Source: G963663495 sp963663495
GTDB taxonomy: Bacteria; Bacteroidota; Rhodothermia; Rhodothermales; Bin80
Reading direction: 5' to 3'
Assembly (NCBI GenBank): GCA_963663495.1
Contig: OY760427.1
Span: 1,612,001-1,676,000 of the forward strand
DNA length: 64,000 bases
In this document: positions 17,259 through 26,531 of the stretch, in pieces
Layout: each line of letters opens with the position of its first letter
Numbering within the stretch: position 1 is the stretch's first letter
The notes under the pieces: model-generated
The model's database searches: none
What the model was told of the DNA's origin: nothing
What the model saw: the letters and a program-made list of their open reading frames with translations, nothing else
Translations under genes and position numbers: made by a program

Positions 17259-19700
17259 TCACAGCGTGGCTCGCAGCCGCAGGTTGAATGTCCGCGGTGT
17301 CAGCCGCGTCGGAATACGTTGCCATATGCCTCGGCCGTCCGGCACCCACGAATAGGCAACTGTGTTGACCATGTCAAAAGCGTTGAGGAGTTCGGCTGTG
17401 AGTTCAAGACGTACGGGGCGCGTGGATCTGTCAAACATAGTCAGGTACTTGGTGACACCGACATCTACGCGCCGGTAGGCTGGAAACCGCGAGCCGTGCC
17501 GATTGCCGGGTACCTGCGTCACAATCTGGCCAACACGCTTGTCTGGAACAGGCGATGTGTACGGCAATCCGCTGCCAAAAAGCCCACGCAAGTGCAGCTT
17601 CCAGGTGGAGTCGGTTGGAACATAGTCTTGAACTACAAGGGCTACCGTGTGCCGCTGGTCCGTCGGCCTCGCAATGCTGCCGGTGCGCCTGGCGTCTGCA
17701 AACTCGGGTAAGAATTTTTCCCTGGAAACGAGGAATCCGTAGTTGACCCAGCTCTCCATGCCCGGCACAAATTCTCCGCGCGCTTGAATGTCCAGCCCGT
17801 ACGTGTGCCCCCGGGCATCGTTAACCCCGGAATAATCAACGCGCACATTATCCAGGGAATAGGAGATAAGGTTTCGCAAGCGCTTGAAATAGGCTTCCGT
17901 ATGCAGGAGTATGCGCCTTCGTGGCACGAACAGCTCTGCCCCTGCTACCAGCTGCATGGATTGCTGAGACTGGAGGTTGCGGTTGAGATGGGTTGCCAGC
18001 GGGGTGCCGGGCACGGGCGACCCGCGCAGCTCCCTGTAAGTCGGGCTTTGATAATAGATTCCTCCCGCGCCCGTGAGCACAAGCCGGTCTGACGCCTCGT
18101 AGCGTAGCGATAAGCGGGGTGAGAAAGTCCACTCTTTATTGAATGTGTAATGGTCTGCTCGCAGACCAGCTGTCAGGAGAAGGCCAGACGTAAGCGCCAT
18201 TGCATCCTCCGCGTACAGCCCATACTGCCAAGCAGACATTGTGGCTTGATCGAGGAATTCGTCAACAATGGTGCGCTCGGGTTCCTCGTCCGGAATGTGG
18301 CGTAAGATCTCCACATGTTCATCAATATTGTCGTCAAACTGAACGCGGCGCAGGGACCATCCAGACTCAAAGGCATGCCGGGAAAGAGCGATGGAATAGC
18401 GTCCCTGAGTGGTCCATGTGTCGGCACCCACTCGGTTATCTGCGCGGTCAGACTGCTGCACCGAGCCTCGCTGTTGCAGTCCGGTGGGAGAGTCGGGCCT
18501 GGTGACGACATCGTAAATCAGCGTCTGCCCAGCAAGCAGGAAGCGTTCGTGCTCCACGGTGCCGAAGTAGGCGACATCATGTTCGGCCTGAACATTTCTC
18601 AACAGGCGGGACTGAATCCGAGCGCCCAGAAAGCTGGTTCGATACCCATCCATCTGGCGGCTGCTGTCGTCGAATCGCGTCCACACATACTTGAAATCTG
18701 AAAACCCCCCTGCAGCCGAAACAATTCCGAAGTAGGTGCGGCGCCCGCGCGGATCCAGGTTGAACTCGTGATCGGCCCAGATACCTACCAGTTCGAGGTC
18801 GTGCCGGGCCGCTATCGGCAGGGTAACCTGCAACTGGGCATCAACGTAGTCGGGCCTGTATTGCCCTTCAAGCTCTTGTGTGGCAAAGAATCGTCGAGCT
18901 TGCGCACGACGAATACCCGCAACCCACTGGAATTCGCCATGGGTGCCGGAGGCCGAGGCACCGGCATCAAGTAGGGAGGCATAGATTGCTGCGGTGGTCT
19001 GCTGTTTGGCGCCGTATTCAATGTCAAGCGTGGACGACAGCTTACCGCCGTACCGAGCCGGAAATCCGCCCGTGTACAATGTCACCTGCCGGGCCAAATC
19101 AGGATTGAGCAGGCCAAGCCCTTCCTGTTCTCCCTGGCGAGGGCGGAACGGCATGTGGATCTCAAAACCGTTCAGGAAGATGAGGTTCTCGTTAAACCCG
19201 CCGCCGCGAACAGAATATTGGTTTGACAATTCATTGGAGGCCGCCACGCCCGGAAGGGAATGGAGTGCCTGAAATCCTTTAAGCGGCGTGGGGATGTTGC
19301 GCATTTGCTCCGGTCGCATCCGTCGCACGCCAGCACCAAATACAGCGTCTGCTGTCACCTCCACCTCTTCAAGTGTCACCGTGGCCGGCGCCAGCGTTAC
19401 ATCCAATGTGAATGGACTACCACGGCGGGCGATGACAGAATCTCGTACGGTTGTGTACCCGATAGCGGTAATGCGCAGCAAGAAATGCCCTACCGGGAGG
19501 TTCAGGATCCAGGTTCCGTCCGCTCCCGATGCGGTGCCATAGTTGGTGCCATCTACAATGATGGAAGCCCCAAGCACTGGCAGGCTTGTGCCGGCTTCCT
19601 GTACGCGTCCGGTCACGAGTCCCCAGTTTTGACCGAAGGATGCGCCAGCACTGACCAAGCACAATACGGTTATGGCCGCGCGCCCTACTGCGACCATTCC
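17259..19700 (-). CDS. TonB-dependent outer-membrane receptor with N-terminal carboxypeptidase-like domain
   Basis: About 813 residues from MVAVGRAAITVLCLVSAGASFGQ (a clear signal peptide); an ATG six codons earlier (19718) is also in frame. Residues ~25-110 form a CarboxypepD_reg-like beta domain (GRVQEAGTSLPVLGASIIVDGTNYGTASGADGTW). A plug domain follows (FQALHSLPGVAASNELSNQYSVRGGGFNENLIFLNGFEIHMPF), then a 22-strand barrel ending FNLRLRATL. The substrate is unknown. It would move a bound ligand through the outer membrane using TonB energy. It overlaps the end of the aldo/keto reductase gene in the same direction, suggesting cotranscription. Confidence 0.9.
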   Translation of the reverse strand, partial: GMVAVGRAAITVLCLVSAGASFGQNWGLVTGRVQEAGTSLPVLGASIIVDGTNYGTASGADGTWILNLPVGHFLLRITAIGYTTVRDSVIARRGSPFTLDVTLAPATVTLEEVEVTADAVFGAGVRRMRPEQMRNIPTPLKGFQALHSLPGVAASNELSNQYSVRGGGFNENLIFLNGFEIHMPFRPRQGEQEGLGLLNPDLARQVTLYTGGFPARYGGKLSSTLDIEYGAKQQTTAAIYASLLDAGASASGTHGEFQWVAGIRRAQARRFFATQELEGQYRPDYVDAQLQVTLPIAARHDLELVGIWADHEFNLDPRGRRTYFGIVSAAGGFSDFKYVWTRFDDSSRQMDGYRTSFLGARIQSRLLRNVQAEHDVAYFGTVEHERFLLAGQTLIYDVVTRPDSPTGLQQRGSVQQSDRADNRVGADTWTTQGRYSIALSRHAFESGWSLRRVQFDDNIDEHVEILRHIPDEEPERTIVDEFLDQATMSAWQYGLYAEDAMALTSGLLLTAGLRADHYTFNKEWTFSPRLSLRYEASDRLVLTGAGGIYYQSPTYRELRGSPVPGTPLATHLNRNLQSQQSMQLVAGAELFVPRRRILLHTEAYFKRLRNLISYSLDNVRVDYSGVNDARGHTYGLDIQARGEFVPGMESWVNYGFLVSREKFLPEFADARRTGSIARPTDQRHTVALVVQDYVPTDSTWKLHLRGLFGSGLPYTSPVPDKRVGQIVTQVPGNRHGSRFPAYRRVDVGVTKYLTMFDRSTRPVRLELTAELLNAFDMVNTVAYSWVPDGRGIWQRIPTRLTPRTFNLRLRATL

Positions 19701-20656
19701 GTAGGTGTGCGATCCCATCGGTGGTGTGCCAACTTGCCAATAAGTGCCTGGGGTAGCCTTTCCCGGTCGCTGGACCGGATATTCGTTTCCACATGGTGCA
19801 GCTTGCGCATACCGGGGATGATCGTGCTCACGGTCGGTTCAGACAGAATAAAGCGGAGTGCCATGTCGGCCATCGTGGAGTTCTCAGGAACAAGAGGGCG
19901 GAGGGCATCGGCGTGCGCTACGCTGGATTCAAGGTTCTGAGGTACGAAGTAAGTGTTGCGCCAATCCTCCGCCGGCCAAGAGCTTTCCGCCGTTATGGTA
20001 CCAGTGAGGGTTCCCTCGTCAAACGGTACACGTGCGATGACCGCGACATCATGAGCGCGGCAAGCTGGAAAAAGTTCATCACAAGGATTCTGGTCAAAGA
20101 TATTGTAGATGACTTGGACACAGTCAACCAATCCGGTCTGAACGGCCTTAACGCCGTTCCATGGTTCCCAACGGTTTAGACTGATACCTATCCCCCCGAT
20201 CTTTCCCGCCGCCTTCTGTCGACCGAGCTCGCTTATCCAGCGATCATCCTGAAGCCATGCATCTTCCCAAGTGTGGAGCTGCATTATATCTATGGTCTCC
20301 AAGCCGGTATTCTTCAGGGTCTTGCCGATGCTTTCGGCCACATACTGTGGAGGGTAGCAGTCTTCCAGGGTGTGGGAACGTTGGCTGGGCCACTGGCGGT
20401 TCTTGGGTGGCACCTTGGATGCCGCGTAGAGTCGGCGCCCCGGGTTGTCTCGTAGCAGCTTGCCGAGCAGCCTCTCGCTATGCCCATCGCCGTACGCCCA
20501 TGCCGTATCGAAAAAGGTGCATCCAAGGTCCACAGCCCGCTGGAGGGAGTGCATGGACTGATGGTCATCGGAACCGGTCCATCCGGCCATTCCCCACATG
20601 CCGTAGCCTATTTCGCTGACGCTGAAACCCAAGCGTCCAAATTTTCGATATCTCAT
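19685..20656 (-). CDS. Aldo/keto reductase
   Basis: Starting at MRYRKFGRLGFSVSEIGYGMWG (20656) gives 323 residues, typical for the family. The longer frame to 20731 adds an unlikely N-terminus. Catalytic tetrad candidates are visible: D in FFDTAWAYGDGHSE, Y in the same motif, K in AASKV, H in IMQLHTWED. C-terminal NADPH-binding elements appear as RFILSEPTVSTIIPGMRK. It reduces an unknown aldehyde or ketone with NADPH in the cytoplasm. It lies upstream of, and overlaps, the TonB receptor, and is divergent from the repeat lipoprotein at 20848. Confidence 0.9.
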   Translation of the reverse strand: MRYRKFGRLGFSVSEIGYGMWGMAGWTGSDDHQSMHSLQRAVDLGCTFFDTAWAYGDGHSERLLGKLLRDNPGRRLYAASKVPPKNRQWPSQRSHTLEDCYPPQYVAESIGKTLKNTGLETIDIMQLHTWEDAWLQDDRWISELGRQKAAGKIGGIGISLNRWEPWNGVKAVQTGLVDCVQVIYNIFDQNPCDELFPACRAHDVAVIARVPFDEGTLTGTITAESSWPAEDWRNTYFVPQNLESSVAHADALRPLVPENSTMADMALRFILSEPTVSTIIPGMRKLHHVETNIRSSDRERLPQALIGKLAHHRWDRTPTEWSQ

Positions 20657-20847
20657 ATACTTGAGCGTGTTCCAAGTTGGAGTCCAGTGTACACGATATG
20701 GTACAAGTGCGTTGCAGATGCGTACCATCATTCGTGCGATTTTGTTACGAAGGCGTAACGGTCCGCTTTTTGTTATTACATACAGGTGACGGACCCAAGT
20801 GTCTTACGTGCAAGTTAACTTTACGTTGAGTCTAAACCCCTACCGTT

Positions 20848-22290
20848 ATGAAATCCCCTACTAGGCTGAATTCAAAGACCAGGATCGTGGCGTCACTGGC
20901 CGCCGCAGCCTTGATGGTATCGGTGGCAGGCTGCTATACCCAGCTTGGCGCTCGTTATGTGAAGGAAGATCGTGGCTATGCAGATGTGCCCGACTACGAG
21001 GAAGTAGTTGAGTATGTCTCAGAAACAGGTGACGACAGTGTTGTGGTCTCTCGCTACTACTACGAGGACGATCATTATTACGTTCGCCCACGCAAGTACC
21101 GCCGGTACTTTACCACGTTCTATGGTTACCCGTCCTATGGGAGCTATGGCCTCCATGATCCCTTTTACGGTGGTTCTCAGTGGGGATCATCCGTCTTTAT
21201 AACTACCTGCCTGTTCGGGTGCTACTTTGACGGGTTCAACGATCCGTGGCTGTATGGTTCATCAAGGTGGCACGGCCGTCATAGCTACGGCTACGGTGGA
21301 TATGGTCACGGGTATGGATACGGTCACGGGTACGGATACGGTCACGGGTACGGATACGGTCAAGGGTACGGATACGGTCAAGGGTACGGATACGGTGGAT
21401 ACGGCGGGTATGGTTACGGAGGCTACCATGGTTACAATCCGTACTACTCTGGCGGTTTCGCGTATGGAGCACATGCAAGGGATTATCGTCCAAGGGGGGC
21501 AACCGTTGGCCGAGGACCACTCGCCGGGGCGAATGATCGGTATCGCGGCGGCCGGAATGTGGATGTTGGTGGAGTCATTCAGGGCGGTTCTTCACGGTCG
21601 CGAACAGGCCGTTCAGCGGTTTCCAATACCTACCGGGGACAAGAGCCAACGGAAAGCGCACCCGGTCGGACGGTCAGGCGGGGGGTGTCCCGGACAGTGG
21701 ACGGCACTACGCAGCCGCGTCGCTCTGTAACACGGGGGGAAGCAGGAGGACGGACGCGCAGTACACCTGTACGTTCGACTACCCGCGGTGTAACGCCGAG
21801 GGGCAGCACATCGCGCACCCGGGGTACAACGCCTCGTAGCACGACGCGCAGTACACCTACACGTTCGACTACGCGCGGTTCAACGCCGAGGGGCAGCACA
21901 TCGCGCACCCGGGGCACAACGCCTCGTAGCACGACGCGCAGTACACCTACACGTTCGACTACGCGTGGTTCAACGCCGAGGGGCAGCACATCGCGCACCC
22001 GGGGCACAACGCCTCGTAGCACGACGCGCAGTACACCTACACGTTCGACTACGCGTGGTTCAACGCCGAGGGGCAGCACATCGCGCACCCGGGGCACAAC
22101 GCCTCGTAGCACGACGCGCAGTACACCTACACGTTCAAAGCCCAAGAGTAGCACGCGGAGCACGCCGTCTAGGAGTCGAGGAGGAAACGTTTCCCGTGCC
22201 CCGGCGCGTAGCAGCAGCGGCTCGGCCAGCCGAGCCCCGGCACGAAGTTCCGGAAAATCTCGAAGTTCTACGCGCCGCGGCAACCAGTAG
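20848..22290 (+). CDS. Repeat-rich surface lipoprotein (Tyr/Gly-rich then Arg/Thr/Ser-rich)
   Basis: This 480-residue protein starts with a lipoprotein signal, ALMVSVAGC (Cys ~28). A tyrosine-rich region follows, then about residues 145-210 in GYGHGY hexads (18-bp DNA repeats). The C-terminal half is very basic and built of a 30-residue repeat (RSTPTRSTTRGSTPRG and onward) in four nearly identical copies plus a partial one. It is probably an outer-membrane-anchored protein whose basic tail could bind DNA, polysaccharide or envelope polymers; that is inference. Repeat number is likely to vary between strains. It is followed 30 bp later by the barrel-protein gene in the same direction. Confidence 0.8.
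   Translation: MKSPTRLNSKTRIVASLAAAALMVSVAGCYTQLGARYVKEDRGYADVPDYEEVVEYVSETGDDSVVVSRYYYEDDHYYVRPRKYRRYFTTFYGYPSYGSYGLHDPFYGGSQWGSSVFITTCLFGCYFDGFNDPWLYGSSRWHGRHSYGYGGYGHGYGYGHGYGYGHGYGYGQGYGYGQGYGYGGYGGYGYGGYHGYNPYYSGGFAYGAHARDYRPRGATVGRGPLAGANDRYRGGRNVDVGGVIQGGSSRSRTGRSAVSNTYRGQEPTESAPGRTVRRGVSRTVDGTTQPRRSVTRGEAGGRTRSTPVRSTTRGVTPRGSTSRTRGTTPRSTTRSTPTRSTTRGSTPRGSTSRTRGTTPRSTTRSTPTRSTTRGSTPRGSTSRTRGTTPRSTTRSTPTRSTTRGSTPRGSTSRTRGTTPRSTTRSTPTRSKPKSSTRSTPSRSRGGNVSRAPARSSSGSASRAPARSSGKSRSSTRRGNQ
21757..22136 (+). repeat. 90-bp tandem repeat, four full copies plus a partial copy
   Basis: Units begin at 21757, 21847, 21937, 22027 and 22117, each starting cgcagtacacct. The first unit is the most diverged, and units 2-4 differ at only one or two positions. 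The period is a multiple of three, so copy-number changes keep the reading frame of the lipoprotein. Confidence 0.95.
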
Positions 22291-22320
22291 AGACTACCAT
22301 CAGACAGGCCAATAGGAACC

Positions 22321-23907
22321 ATGATGTTACGCATGCGCGCTATTTCATTGATGGCCATCGGAGTTGTTGTTTGCGGAGGGGTTGCAGCTCAGTCCGTTGA
22401 CGACGCCCTGCGAATTGGACAGCGGCAGCCGGCGATAGGGGCCCGTTTGATGGCTCTCGGGGGTGCAGGTGTATCTGGAGTAGGAGACTACGGAGCGTTG
22501 TATCGCAACCCGGCGGGCCTCGGATATTTAAAAGAATCGTTGTTTTTTCTTTCCATGCGCATTGAAGATGTGGAGGACCTGTCCAATTCGCAAACGACAG
22601 GATTCTCCGCGACGAGACATACAGGGCAGACTACACCTGTCCGGGTAGGGGGCCTGGGAGTCGTCTATCGGGTCCCCACCCGCCGTGGGGCGCTGGTATT
22701 GGCTGGTGGATTTAACCAAGTTCAAACCTTTGATCGTTATCTGCAGTTCGGCGGTACAAACGTTGAGAGTACACTAGCAACGTCGTTCCTGCCGTTCGAC
22801 TCCGAATATCAGTTCAGTGGATCGAACCTTGTTCTGGCCGATATACCCTATATCGGCTACGTTGCAGGGTTATTTGCCCCGGATAGTGAACTATCCAGGG
22901 ACGAACCGGAATCATATCCGTTTCTTGAAGCTGTCATACCGGGTACGGAGCTGGAGCAATTCGGGGAGGTTAGTGAATCGGGTCGCCTCAATGAAATCAG
23001 CTTGGGAGGAGCGGTGGAAATCGCTCAAGACATCATGTTGGGGGTGAGCGCAAACCTGATTGCCGGTAGCTACGCATTCAACAGCTTTTTCCTAGAGGAG
23101 GATCTTCTCAATCAGAACCCCCCTGAGGCGTATTCACTAACGCTGGAAGATGGTTCAGTGGTGGAGGGATTTCATTCGCTGGAGTATAGGCAACATCTTG
23201 ATAGTGACGTATTGGGTGCGGCCGCGAGAGTGGGTATATCCGGTGGGGCAGCACGCCGCTTTCGGTGGGGAGCGAATTTTGAAACGCCCACGATCATCAG
23301 CGTGCAGGAGTCGTACTCCACACGCTTGGAAACGCAATTTGATAGCGGAGATGTGCTGGCCTATACATCGGAAGACGGCGACGAAGGTGACGGCATATTT
23401 AACTACGATCTACGGACGCCCGCACGCTTGTCGGTGGGGGCCTCCTACGACGCTGGTTGGGCGAAGGTCTTGCTTGACGTCGAGTGGGTGGACTGGACTA
23501 CGATGCGGTTTTTTGCCAATAGTACCGATGATTATTTCGGGGGACTGAATAATTCAATCCGGCGAGAACTAAAGAGCGTGACTAATTCCAGGGTAGGAAT
23601 TGAAGTCTCGCTTGGAAAATGGGTTGCTAGGGGAGGCATGTCAAAGCGGCAGCACCCTTTCCGGGGACAAATACCAGGCAGTACGGGAGTGCCGCTTGAG
23701 GTGGATCGTACCTACTACTCTTTGGGGGTAGCATATGAGGTGACCAGCACAATGATACTGGAAGCAAGCATGATAAGGACGGGCTACGACAGCGTGTATC
23801 GTCCATATCCAGAGGACGAGCAAGGGGCTCGTCAGGACATCACGCTATACATTGACGAGGACATTCGCGATCGCGTTTTTGTCTTCAGTGCTCAGTACCT
23901 GTTCTAG
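22321..23907 (+). CDS. Outer-membrane beta-barrel protein (FadL/OMPP1- or PorV-like)
   Basis: A 528-residue protein with a signal peptide (MRAISLMAIGVVVCGGVAAQS). The mature start GARLMALGGAGVSGVGDYGALYRNPAGLGYL is the hallmark of FadL/OMPP1 and PorV/PorQ-type barrels. Alternating beta-strand sequence continues to the terminal FVFSAQYLF, with the C-terminal aromatic residue expected of BAM-inserted barrels. The role is either uptake of hydrophobic compounds or, given sprA in the window, a type IX secretion accessory barrel. The sequence alone does not decide. It converges on mltG. Confidence 0.8.
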   Translation: MMLRMRAISLMAIGVVVCGGVAAQSVDDALRIGQRQPAIGARLMALGGAGVSGVGDYGALYRNPAGLGYLKESLFFLSMRIEDVEDLSNSQTTGFSATRHTGQTTPVRVGGLGVVYRVPTRRGALVLAGGFNQVQTFDRYLQFGGTNVESTLATSFLPFDSEYQFSGSNLVLADIPYIGYVAGLFAPDSELSRDEPESYPFLEAVIPGTELEQFGEVSESGRLNEISLGGAVEIAQDIMLGVSANLIAGSYAFNSFFLEEDLLNQNPPEAYSLTLEDGSVVEGFHSLEYRQHLDSDVLGAAARVGISGGAARRFRWGANFETPTIISVQESYSTRLETQFDSGDVLAYTSEDGDEGDGIFNYDLRTPARLSVGASYDAGWAKVLLDVEWVDWTTMRFFANSTDDYFGGLNNSIRRELKSVTNSRVGIEVSLGKWVARGGMSKRQHPFRGQIPGSTGVPLEVDRTYYSLGVAYEVTSTMILEASMIRTGYDSVYRPYPEDEQGARQDITLYIDEDIRDRVFVFSAQYLF

Positions 23908-23921
23908 CACCGGATAGCCGG

Positions 23922-25031
23922 TCAGTCCTCCGCCGGGTTCGCGTGCCGGCGCTCACGTAGATGGCGGCGCAGGTCTTGCGCGTCCCGGTTATGCTCCACC
24001 AAGGAAGTGTTGAAGGCATGTCCGCCTTCTGGCTTCGCCACGAAATACATATAGTCATGCTCCTCGGGGCTCAGGGATGCCCTGATGGAGGACGTGCTGG
24101 GGTTAGTGATCGGCCCCGGAGGTAAACCGGTAAACAGGTAGGTATTGTACGGGTGCTTGATTTCGTAGTCCCGGTACTGTAACCGGCGCTTACTTCCTTC
24201 CCGATCAATGACAGCCACTTGGACCGTCGGATCTGCCTGCATCGGCCAATTACGACGAAGTCGATTCATGTACACACCGGCAACCCGGGCTTTCTCCTCA
24301 ACCACATTAGTCTCCCATTCCACAATGGAAGCCATTACCAGAACATCATCTTTGGACTGGATAACCCCGCCCGAGGACTCAGCGGAAGCGAGGATACGGT
24401 CGGCATCCTCCTTAATGCGTCTAATGACCGCTTCAGGCTCGTTTGTCCAATAGAAGTAGTAGGTATCGGGAAGCATGTAGGCAAACAGGTGAGCCGTGTC
24501 TGTCCCGAGCTCCCGGGCCAGTGAGTCGCTTTTTAATGCTGCGAGAAGTTCTTCAGGTTCGAATGCCATGTTGCGGGCGGCTGACGTGGCAATAAGCTCT
24601 GGATTGGCGCCGGGGGGGATTGTAACATGAACTTGGACCTGCAGTCCGGCCCTCAGAGTGGCCATAAGGTTCCGATTGGAAACGCCACTGGCAAATTCGT
24701 AGTGCCCGGCCTTTATCTGGCTACCCCAGCCTGTTAGGCGAGCGAAGTACTGGAACGACCAACGCGCCCCCAGAATACCCCTTGATTGCAACGAATCCAT
24801 AATCGTTTCAAAATCCGATCCCGCGGGTATTGTAACTGTCCGCACACCCTCGAACGGGTCGCTGCTGGAGGTTTCGGACACGAATCCTACGATAACGGCA
24901 CCCATCAGCAAAACGCTTACTAAGACAATCGTGGTGACTCGGACGAACCGTACCAATAGCGCGCCCCCCACAAATATTTTCCTAACGATCAATCTGATAC
25001 CGTTGCCTCTCCAAAGATCGTGTCTCATCAA
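23922..25031 (-). CDS. mltG: Endolytic murein transglycosylase MltG
   Basis: About 369 residues. One N-terminal transmembrane segment (TTIVLVSVLLMGAVIVGFVS) precedes a LysM-like region (TVTIPAGSDFETIMDSLQSRGIL). The YceG/MltG catalytic domain follows with LFAYMLPDTYYFY, the catalytic glutamate in VMASIVEWETNVVEEKARVAGVYMNRL, LQADPTVQ-like MQADPTVQVAV, and YNTYLFTGLPPGPITNPS. It cleaves nascent glycan strands in the periplasm and sets their length. The first codons overlap the chorismate mutase gene by 50 bp; a TTG closer to the transmembrane segment is an alternative start. Confidence 0.93.
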   Translation of the reverse strand: MMRHDLWRGNGIRLIVRKIFVGGALLVRFVRVTTIVLVSVLLMGAVIVGFVSETSSSDPFEGVRTVTIPAGSDFETIMDSLQSRGILGARWSFQYFARLTGWGSQIKAGHYEFASGVSNRNLMATLRAGLQVQVHVTIPPGANPELIATSAARNMAFEPEELLAALKSDSLARELGTDTAHLFAYMLPDTYYFYWTNEPEAVIRRIKEDADRILASAESSGGVIQSKDDVLVMASIVEWETNVVEEKARVAGVYMNRLRRNWPMQADPTVQVAVIDREGSKRRLQYRDYEIKHPYNTYLFTGLPPGPITNPSTSSIRASLSPEEHDYMYFVAKPEGGHAFNTSLVEHNRDAQDLRRHLRERRHANPAED

Positions 25032-25347
25032 TCAGTCTTTCAAACAACCGTCGGACGGCTTCACTTGATAAAGGGCCATCGTTGGCTGACAGTACATTCT
25101 CAATAACCTGTTGCTCTCGCCGCGGCGCGTAAATAGGCAAACGTAACTTATGCTTTATGTGCCCGATCACATTCGCCGATTTAGCGCGTGCATTCATTAG
25201 ATGCAACAACTGGCGATCAATCTCATCAATGTGGTCGCGCAGCGGTTCCAAATCGTTCTCGGACAACTCTCCGTCGCTTGGGAGAGCCCCCGGATTGGGC
25301 ATCGGCCCGCTCATACGATCATGCCGTAGCCTCGGTTGCACGGGCAT
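24982..25347 (-). CDS. Chorismate mutase (AroQ type)
   Basis: A 121-residue all-helical protein. LEPLRDHIDEIDRQLLHLMNARAKSANVIGHIKHKLRLPIYAPRREQQVIENV matches the AroQ helix 1-2 pattern, with R/K residues for chorismate binding (R of PLRDHID, R of NARAKSA, K of HIKHK) and a C-terminal helix VRRLFERLIDETRSLERQ. It converts chorismate to prephenate for Phe/Tyr synthesis. An internal ATG at 25314 (MSGPMPNPG) is a possible start. It overlaps mltG. Confidence 0.85.
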   Translation of the reverse strand: MPVQPRLRHDRMSGPMPNPGALPSDGELSENDLEPLRDHIDEIDRQLLHLMNARAKSANVIGHIKHKLRLPIYAPRREQQVIENVLSANDGPLSSEAVRRLFERLIDETRSLERQRYQIDR

Positions 25348-25467
25348 TAAGGTACAACATCACCGCAATTGGCGTGCGGTACGAAAACATTAGGGATGTG
25401 CATTCGTATTGGATATGCACTAAATTCACTGATATAACGGCCTCAGATCATCGATTACACAGACAGT

Positions 25468-26037
25468 ATGGCTCGGACGGCACTCTTGATCGGAATAACG
25501 ATGCTTATCATCGCTCCCGCAGACGCACAATTTAGAGAAGCAGTACCCGGTACTCCCCCAGCTTCCCGCATTTATGCTGCGCCGGGCAGCGCAGGCTTTG
25601 TTCTCGGTAAGGTGTTCAACCCCTCCGTGTTCCGCATGAGTCATGGCTTGGAGTTCAATGCTGGATCGTTTGGCGGGTCCGGGTATTCAGTCGGCATGTA
25701 CACAAATACCATGCAGTGGCAGTTCAGCGACAAGCTGGCCGCTAGGATGGACGTGAGTGTTGCCTACGCGCCGATGAATGATGCGGCGTCAGCCTTCGGG
25801 ATAGATCAGCAGCAGCGCCCGCAGGTTTTCTTGCGGAATGCGGAAGTGGAATGGCGGCCATCCGAGAGGTTTCATTTTAACTTGAAGGTTCAGCAAGATC
25901 CATACGCCCGGTATCACCATGGCTATTACGGTTCTCCATATGGCCGACACGCGGCCTATTATGGGCGGGATCCGTTTATGTACGGTGAATTCCACCGCTC
26001 GGAACGGAGCGTATTCTGGAGGGAGCCCCGGCGTTAA
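25468..26037 (+). CDS. Secreted protein of unknown function
   Basis: A 189-residue protein with a signal peptide (MARTALLIGITMLIIAPADAQ). The mature part has a beta-rich region (FRMSHGLEFNAGSFGGSGYSVGMYTNTMQWQFSDKLAARMDVSVAYAP) resembling strands of a small outer-membrane barrel, ending in a Tyr/His-rich tail (YHHGYYGSPYGRHAAYYGRDPFMYGEF). No family was recognised. It starts the rightward gene group that continues with the LytR_C protein 20 bp later. Confidence 0.7.
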   Translation: MARTALLIGITMLIIAPADAQFREAVPGTPPASRIYAAPGSAGFVLGKVFNPSVFRMSHGLEFNAGSFGGSGYSVGMYTNTMQWQFSDKLAARMDVSVAYAPMNDAASAFGIDQQQRPQVFLRNAEVEWRPSERFHFNLKVQQDPYARYHHGYYGSPYGRHAAYYGRDPFMYGEFHRSERSVFWREPRR

Positions 26038-26057
26038 GCAGACGCTTGGACGCAGCG

Positions 26058-26531
26058 ATGGCGCGACCGTATTCGGCACTCTTCAAGATTGTTGTCGCCG
26101 GATTGGCGGTACTCGCTCTACTGCTGGCGTACAATGGCTACCGCGAGACATCTCCGCCCCTGCAGGACGCGAGTGCGGGGGATGTGTATCCGCCGCGTGA
26201 CGACATTTATCAAGTTGCTGTCCGTAATGGTGCAGGCGTACATGGCTTGGCCGAGGAAATGCGCGCTTATCTCAGGAAAGAAGGGTACGATGTGGTAGAG
26301 GTAGGGAACTACAAGGATTTTGATCAACCCATGACGCTGGTGATTGACCGTGTCGGCGATCCGGTGATAGCGCGTCAAGTGGCATTCAGCCTGGATTTGA
26401 CGGAGGACCGCATACGGCAGGAAATAGGGGAGGAATATCTCTTGGATGTGACCGTTGTGATTGGTAAAGACTTTCCGACTATTCCCCCATTCATTGATGC
26501 ACGGCAAAAGTGGTCTGCGCCCGAATCGTGA
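26058..26531 (+). CDS. LytR_C-domain membrane protein
   Basis: About 157 residues from MARPYSALFKIVVAGLAVLALLLAYNGYRE (ATG at 26058; a TTG at 26046 is in frame). One transmembrane helix anchors an extracytoplasmic domain matching LytR_C: YQVAVRNGAGVHGLAEEMRAYLRKEGYDVVEVGNYKDFDQPMTLVIDRVGDPVIARQVA. Such domains accompany cell-envelope enzymes, but the exact role is unknown. The stop codon overlaps the GTG start of rsfS (GTGA), so translation is coupled. Confidence 0.85.
   Translation: MARPYSALFKIVVAGLAVLALLLAYNGYRETSPPLQDASAGDVYPPRDDIYQVAVRNGAGVHGLAEEMRAYLRKEGYDVVEVGNYKDFDQPMTLVIDRVGDPVIARQVAFSLDLTEDRIRQEIGEEYLLDVTVVIGKDFPTIPPFIDARQKWSAPES

Noticed and set aside
21757..22136. Regular repeats considered as a CRISPR array
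   Set aside because: Units are contiguous 90-bp copies without unique spacers and are in frame in a coding gene.
21630..22358. 242-codon frame antisense to the lipoprotein
   Set aside because: Periodic Val/Arg sequence is simply the complement of the 90-bp repeats.
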